Positions 7,705 to 10,673 of a stretch of 10,673 nt of DNA are shown here, piece by piece. The DNA comes from Candidatus Methanophagales archaeon (GTDB taxonomy: Archaea; Halobacteriota; Syntropharchaeia; Alkanophagales; Methanospirareceae). Numbering within the stretch: the stretch's first letter is position 1; every line of letters starts with the position of its first letter. The notes under the pieces were generated by a model that saw only the letters and a list, made by a program, of their open reading frames with translations, ran no database searches and was not told the DNA's origin. The position numbers and the translations under genes were made by a program. Location: contig JAGGRS010000190.1 of the NCBI GenBank assembly GCA_021159475.1, forward strand, positions 1-10,673. The letters run 5' to 3'.

Positions 7705-8349
7705 CTACTCCCTGCTCTCCAGCATCGCCTTTATCTTCTTCAACCTCGTGAAATTCTCACGCTCCATCTCCTCCAGGCGCATCCGAATGTATTTCCTGGT
7801 CGCCTTTAAACTGGGAATCATGATATATTCAAGAGCATTAACGCGTCTCTTCGTCTTCTCCACTTCTCTTGCCAGCTTCCGCACCGCCTCCTCCACCTCA
7901 CCGAGTCTTATTATCAGTTGCAGAGCCTCTTCAAAGCCCCTCGCAGCTCTATCAAGTGCGGAAGAGGAGTCAATAAGGCTATAGCCGCGTTCGGCAACGT
8001 TCCTCACCAGTTTATCTGAGGACTCTAAGAGCGGTATCTGCACGCCCATTATGCTCCTTGTGGAGGGCTCAATGAGAATCTCATGACCGGTCATCATGGA
8101 CAGTTGCTTCACCTGCTCGACACCGGATAAAGCCTGTGCGAGGATTAAGAACTGGAAAGCTTCGCTCAACTTCGCTTCCATCTCTTTCCTCGTGTCCCGC
8201 ACCTCACTCACCACGTCCAGGAATTCCGCAATCAGGGCATCTCTCTTCTCCCTGAGCAGGTCATGCCCCTTCTCCGCTAACTTCTCCCTGCGGCTCAGTC
8301 GGAGCAACTCCATACGTGTGGGGCTTACACCCTCTATTATCTCAGGCAT
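7705..8349 (-). CDS. atpD: A-type ATP synthase subunit D
   Basis: This 214-residue central-stalk subunit of the archaeal A1Ao ATP synthase couples the catalytic A3B3 head to the membrane rotor. The N-terminal helix with SPTRMELLRLSRREKLAEKGHDLL (family motif PTr-x-L) and the C-terminal helix with KRRVNALEYIMIPSLK and ERENFTRLKKIK form the antiparallel coiled coil typical of subunit D. The length is usual. It begins 6 bp after uL6, with a GGAGATGA stretch containing the uL6 stop as its probable ribosome-binding site, and SRP54 follows immediately. No other ATP synthase subunit is present, so it is detached from the remaining A-ATPase genes, at least on both sides seen here. Confidence 0.95.
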   Translation of the reverse strand: MPEIIEGVSPTRMELLRLSRREKLAEKGHDLLREKRDALIAEFLDVVSEVRDTRKEMEAKLSEAFQFLILAQALSGVEQVKQLSMMTGHEILIEPSTRSIMGVQIPLLESSDKLVRNVAERGYSLIDSSSALDRAARGFEEALQLIIRLGEVEEAVRKLAREVEKTKRRVNALEYIMIPSLKATRKYIRMRLEEMERENFTRLKKIKAMLESRE

Positions 8350-8355
8350 GACTAC

Positions 8356-8949
8356 TCATCTCCTCTCATCGCCCGTGTCCACACCCGCACCCACACCCTT
8401 CTCCACGAGATAGATTCCATCCTGAAAGACTCTGGGGTCATAGCCCTTTATCCTCGTCGCCTGTTCTATATTCGCAGCACTCTGTCCCACCGCCTCTTTG
8501 TCCACACCACTCACCAATATCTCAGAGCCCCTTATCTCCACCTTCACACCGTCCATGAGCTTTGCTATCCTCGGTCTCCGCTCGCCCAGGAAATTTGAGA
8601 TTGATACACCCCTGCCATCCTTGGTCACCGCCACCTGGATAGGGAAATGGGCATGGACGGCTTTCAAGCGATAGAAGAACCCCTCTCTCACTCCAGTAAT
8701 CATATTATTGATATGAGAAGCGAATGTGCCGGCAATTGCTTTTTGCTTCTTCCTCGTGCTCTCTGTCCTGATAAACACTTCGTTCTTATCCTTATCTACA
8801 CCTATCCGCAGTCCGGGATGCCATAATTCGCGCTCTGTTGCCCCTTTTGGTCCTCTAACCCTCACCTTCCGCCCCTCTATCTCTACTTCCACACCTTCGG
8901 GTATCTGGATATGGAAGTTAATACCTCTTTCCTCTTCCTTTCCTGTCAT
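8356..8949 (-). CDS. rpl6p: Large-subunit ribosomal protein uL6
   Basis: This 197-residue 23S rRNA-binding protein is located near the factor-binding site. The two L6 repeats are visible: residues about 13-90 ([21 protein letters not shown]) and about 95-185. The archaeal/eukaryotic motifs NFLGERRPR and [20 protein letters not shown] are present. The end [12 protein letters not shown] is a slightly long hydrophilic tail. Normally uL6 is preceded by uS8 and followed by eL32 and eL19; here the 5' side faces a divergent hisD and the 3' side is ATP synthase subunit D. GAGGAG directly precedes the ATG, too close for an ideal ribosome-binding site, so initiation may rely on the short leader. Confidence 0.96.
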   Translation of the reverse strand: MTGKEEERGINFHIQIPEGVEVEIEGRKVRVRGPKGATERELWHPGLRIGVDKDKNEVFIRTESTRKKQKAIAGTFASHINNMITGVREGFFYRLKAVHAHFPIQVAVTKDGRGVSISNFLGERRPRIAKLMDGVKVEIRGSEILVSGVDKEAVGQSAANIEQATRIKGYDPRVFQDGIYLVEKGVGAGVDTGDERR

Positions 8950-9000
8950 CTCCTCTCACTTCTCACTGCTTCCCACTTGAAGAATAGAAGAGATAGAGAA

Positions 9001-9010
9001 GTATATAAAT
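9001..9010. promoter_or_regulatory. TATA-type promoter element between uL6 and hisD, readable in both directions
   Basis: The plus strand reads GTATATAAAT and the minus strand ATTTATATAC, which contains the archaeal box A consensus TTTATATA. On the minus strand, starting about 25 bases downstream gives a leader of roughly 30 nucleotides before uL6. On the plus strand the same spacing gives a leader of about 10 nucleotides before hisD. The 90-bp gap holds no other equally good box, so this is the promoter of uL6 and perhaps of both units. A purine-rich stretch (8979-9000) flanks it on the hisD-upstream side. Confidence 0.6.
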
Positions 9011-9039
9011 TTGAAAGCTTCTATTCCCTATTGTTGTGC

Positions 9040-10275
9040 ATGATAAAGAAGCTAAGCGAGATAGAGCGAGAGCATGGGCTTTTCGACCGGAGGCATGAGT
9101 TGGACTCGGTCATGCCCGTTGTGAGTGAGATAATCACGGCAGTGAAGAGGCGAGGCGATGATGCTCTGCGTGAATACACTCTTAAGTTCGATTCCGTGCG
9201 GCTGGACGAGATAGAAGTGAGTGAAGAGGAGAAGGAATCGGCGAGGGCGAGTGTGGATAGCGACCTGAAGCTGTATATCGAGCAGGCTTTGAATCGGATA
9301 AGGGATTTCCATCAGCGCCAGAAGAAGGCGGCATGGGTAGAGAGGTTCGCAGAGGGTGTGTATATCGGTGAGCTGTATCGCCCGCTCGAGGTGGTCGGAG
9401 CTTATGTCCCCTCAGCTTATTTCAGCACTGCACTGATGTGCGTGACGCCTGCGAAGGTGGCGGGTGTGCCCCATATAATAGTGTGTAGCCCACCGTGCAA
9501 GAATGGCAATCTGGAGCCACTTACGCTTTATGCCGCGGAGCTCGCGGGCGCCACACGGATATTCAAGGTAGGGGGCGCGCAGGCGATTGCTGCTCTCGCT
9601 TTCGGGACCGAGAGTATACCAAAGGTGGAGAAGATAGTGGGACCCGGGAACCTGTACGTAACGGCGGCGAAGATGCTTGTTCGCGAATATGTGGAGATAG
9701 ATTTCCCCGCTGGTCCATCCGAGGTGTTGATAATCGCCGATGCGAGTGCGAATCCGGACTTCATTGCCGCCGATATGCTTGCACAGACGGAGCATGGCAT
9801 CAACTCAAGAGCGGTTCTCATCACCGATTCCAGGCGAATAGCGGAGGCGGTAGAGCGGGAGATAGGTTCGGAGGGTGAAGCCCAGAATTGGATAATACTC
9901 GCCTCCAGTATAGAGGAGTGCATAGAATTTGCGAATATGTATGCGCCAGAGCATCTTTCAATAATGGTAAGCAACCCACTTGAGGTTCTCAAGCGGATAA
10001 AGAATGCAGGCTCGGTATTCATAGGTGATTACACACCCGTAGCGGCTGGCGATTACGCAACAGGAGCGAATCACGTGCTACCCACTGCGGGCTATGCCAG
10101 CATATTCTCAGGACTTGATGTCGCTCATTTCATGCATCGGATCACGGTGCAGCACATGGATAAATCCGCTCTGGCGCGATTGAGAGAAGTTGTGGTGGGC
10201 TTATCAAGGGCAGAGGGTATGGAGAGGCATGCACATTCTATTGAGGTCAGATGGAGCAAAAGAGAGCATTTTTAG
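9040..10275 (+). CDS. hisD: Histidinol dehydrogenase
   Basis: This 411-residue zinc enzyme oxidizes L-histidinol to L-histidine with two NAD+, the last step of histidine synthesis. By alignment in my head with the E. coli enzyme, the zinc ligands are Gln249, His252 (in AQTEHG), Asp338 (GDYATGANHVLPT) and His397 (ERHAHS), and the catalytic pair is Glu304-His305 (APEHLS). Also present are GGAQAIAALAFGT, GPGNLYVTAAK and GPSEVLIIAD. The NAD-site loop usually reading YxPGG is shortened to YVPSAYFST, about three residues fewer than usual. The reading frame is open upstream to 8911, but those 43 codons overlap uL6 and the promoter and look nothing like HisD, so the ATG at 9040, 30 bases after the TATA box, is the start. 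Its end overlaps the zinc-ribbon gene by 25 bp. Confidence 0.96.
   Translation: MIKKLSEIEREHGLFDRRHELDSVMPVVSEIITAVKRRGDDALREYTLKFDSVRLDEIEVSEEEKESARASVDSDLKLYIEQALNRIRDFHQRQKKAAWVERFAEGVYIGELYRPLEVVGAYVPSAYFSTALMCVTPAKVAGVPHIIVCSPPCKNGNLEPLTLYAAELAGATRIFKVGGAQAIAALAFGTESIPKVEKIVGPGNLYVTAAKMLVREYVEIDFPAGPSEVLIIADASANPDFIAADMLAQTEHGINSRAVLITDSRRIAEAVEREIGSEGEAQNWIILASSIEECIEFANMYAPEHLSIMVSNPLEVLKRIKNAGSVFIGDYTPVAAGDYATGANHVLPTAGYASIFSGLDVAHFMHRITVQHMDKSALARLREVVVGLSRAEGMERHAHSIEVRWSKREHF
10243..10247 (+). promoter_or_regulatory. Ribosome-binding site of the zinc-ribbon gene
   Basis: GAGGT lies three bases before the ATG at 10251, inside the hisD coding sequence. It supports the small overlapping reading frame as a real gene rather than a chance one. 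Confidence 0.5.
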
Positions 10276-10502
10276 ATATCACCGTTAGTTTATGTCCTTA
10301 TTGTGGCGCACCATACGCGGATGCAAGCTGGTATGCCTCAGAATTAGGCTGTGATGTTGAATGTGGAGTATGTGGAAGGACATGGAACCCAAAAGCGTCA
10401 AAGGTGGACAGGATTTTACTCGAGTTCCTGTTAGATGAGAACGGTAAAGTTATAGAGGTGAAGAAGAAAAAGCGAATGAGAAATGAGCGAGGAGTGGACT
10501 GA
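10251..10502 (+). CDS. Small zinc-ribbon protein of unknown function
   Basis: This is an 83-residue protein I do not recognise. It has two Cys pairs, CPYCG at residues 15-19 and CGVCG at 38-42, separated by 19 residues, the layout of a zinc ribbon; Cys34 is an extra cysteine. The second half (about 50-68) looks like a short helix plus strand (RILLEFLLDENGKVIEV), followed by a basic tail KKKKRMRNERG that could bind nucleic acid. It is nested between hisD (25-bp overlap) and rfcL (20-bp overlap), with its own GAGGT site, so it is very probably expressed with both. A role with the clamp loader, in transcription or as a metal-dependent regulator would be guesswork. Confidence 0.75.
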   Translation: MEQKRAFLDITVSLCPYCGAPYADASWYASELGCDVECGVCGRTWNPKASKVDRILLEFLLDENGKVIEVKKKKRMRNERGVD

Positions 10503-10673
10503 GAAGTATAGACCAGCGAAGCTGAGTGAAGTTGTGGGCAATGATAAGGCGATAGGCGAGCTGCGAGCCTGGGCGGATGCTATCGGCAGTGCAGAAGTAA
10601 AAGCGAAGAAGGCGGCTATCCTCCATGGACCTCCTGGCTGCGGTAAGACCTCAGCAGCTTATGCGCTCGCATC
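10483..10673 (+). CDS. rfcL: Replication factor C large subunit (5' part only)
   Basis: The first 63 codons of an archaeal RFC large subunit are present; the gene runs off the right edge. The start MSEEWTEKYRPAKLSEVVGN contains the RFC box with W-T-E-K-Y-R-P, and the P-loop HGPPGCGKTSAAYALA follows near residues 48-63. The large-subunit identity, rather than the small one, is suggested by the long spacer between the RFC box and the P-loop (DKAIGELRAWADAIGSAE) and by the conserved ELRAWA segment. With the small subunit it loads the PCNA sliding clamp. The ATG lies 20 bp inside the zinc-ribbon gene; no strong Shine-Dalgarno is visible, so initiation is probably coupled to upstream translation. 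Confidence 0.92.
   Translation, partial: MSEEWTEKYRPAKLSEVVGNDKAIGELRAWADAIGSAEVKAKKAAILHGPPGCGKTSAAYALA

Noticed and set aside
8911-9039. N-terminal extension of HisD by 43 codons
   Set aside because: It overlaps the uL6 gene and the TATA box, has no HisD similarity, and the ATG at 9040 gives a normal HisD N-terminus.
1-10673. CRISPR arrays, insertion sequences, tRNA/rRNA genes, integration sites, defence genes
   Set aside because: I saw no regularly spaced repeats, transposase or nuclease motifs, or tRNA-like arms; nearly all of the sequence is accounted for by housekeeping genes.

Overview
The window is a gene-dense piece of an archaeal chromosome. The evidence is the archaeal/eukaryotic-type ribosomal proteins (eL19, archaeal uL6/uL18/uS5/uL30), an A-type ATP synthase subunit, archaeal SRP54, an archaetidylinositol-phosphate synthase-like enzyme, an AcnX-type phosphomevalonate dehydratase large subunit and an RFC-type clamp loader. 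TATA-like box A promoters and Shine-Dalgarno-led polycistrons fit a euryarchaeon. A methanogen- or ANME-related lineage is plausible but is my inference. I see no tRNA, rRNA, CRISPR, insertion sequence or prophage, and no stretch of 300 bases without a gene.

Layout. (1) 3-4570, minus strand, one probable transcription unit read right to left: AcnX large subunit, LarA-family racemase, eL19, uL18, uS5, uL30, with a Shine-Dalgarno at the left edge for a further gene (uL15 expected). (2) 4613-5722, plus strand, a lone PIG-V-like GT-C mannosyltransferase, divergent from AcnX. (3) 5729-8949, minus strand: uL6, A-ATPase subunit D, SRP54 and the CDP-alcohol phosphatidyltransferase, with junctions of 5-6 bp and meeting the mannosyltransferase tail to tail. 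(4) 8950-9039, a 90-bp divergent promoter region. (5) 9040-10673, plus strand: hisD, a small zinc-ribbon protein and the start of the RFC large subunit, all overlapping.

How the genes fit together. Most are housekeeping: ribosome, protein targeting, ATP synthase stator/rotor, isoprenoid and lipid synthesis, histidine synthesis, replication. The arrangement is less ordinary. The usual archaeal order uL6-eL32-eL19-uL18-uS5-uL30-uL15 is broken open: uL6 lies 6.3 kb from eL19, eL32 is absent between them, and six unrelated genes occupy the gap. Two pairings suggest function: AcnX is translationally coupled to a LarA-type nickel-pincer racemase, and an inositol-phospholipid synthase lies beside a PIG-V-like mannosyltransferase, recalling GPI-type lipid glycosylation. 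I found no clear new defence or mobile system; the findings are about gene order, coupling and local sequence oddities.
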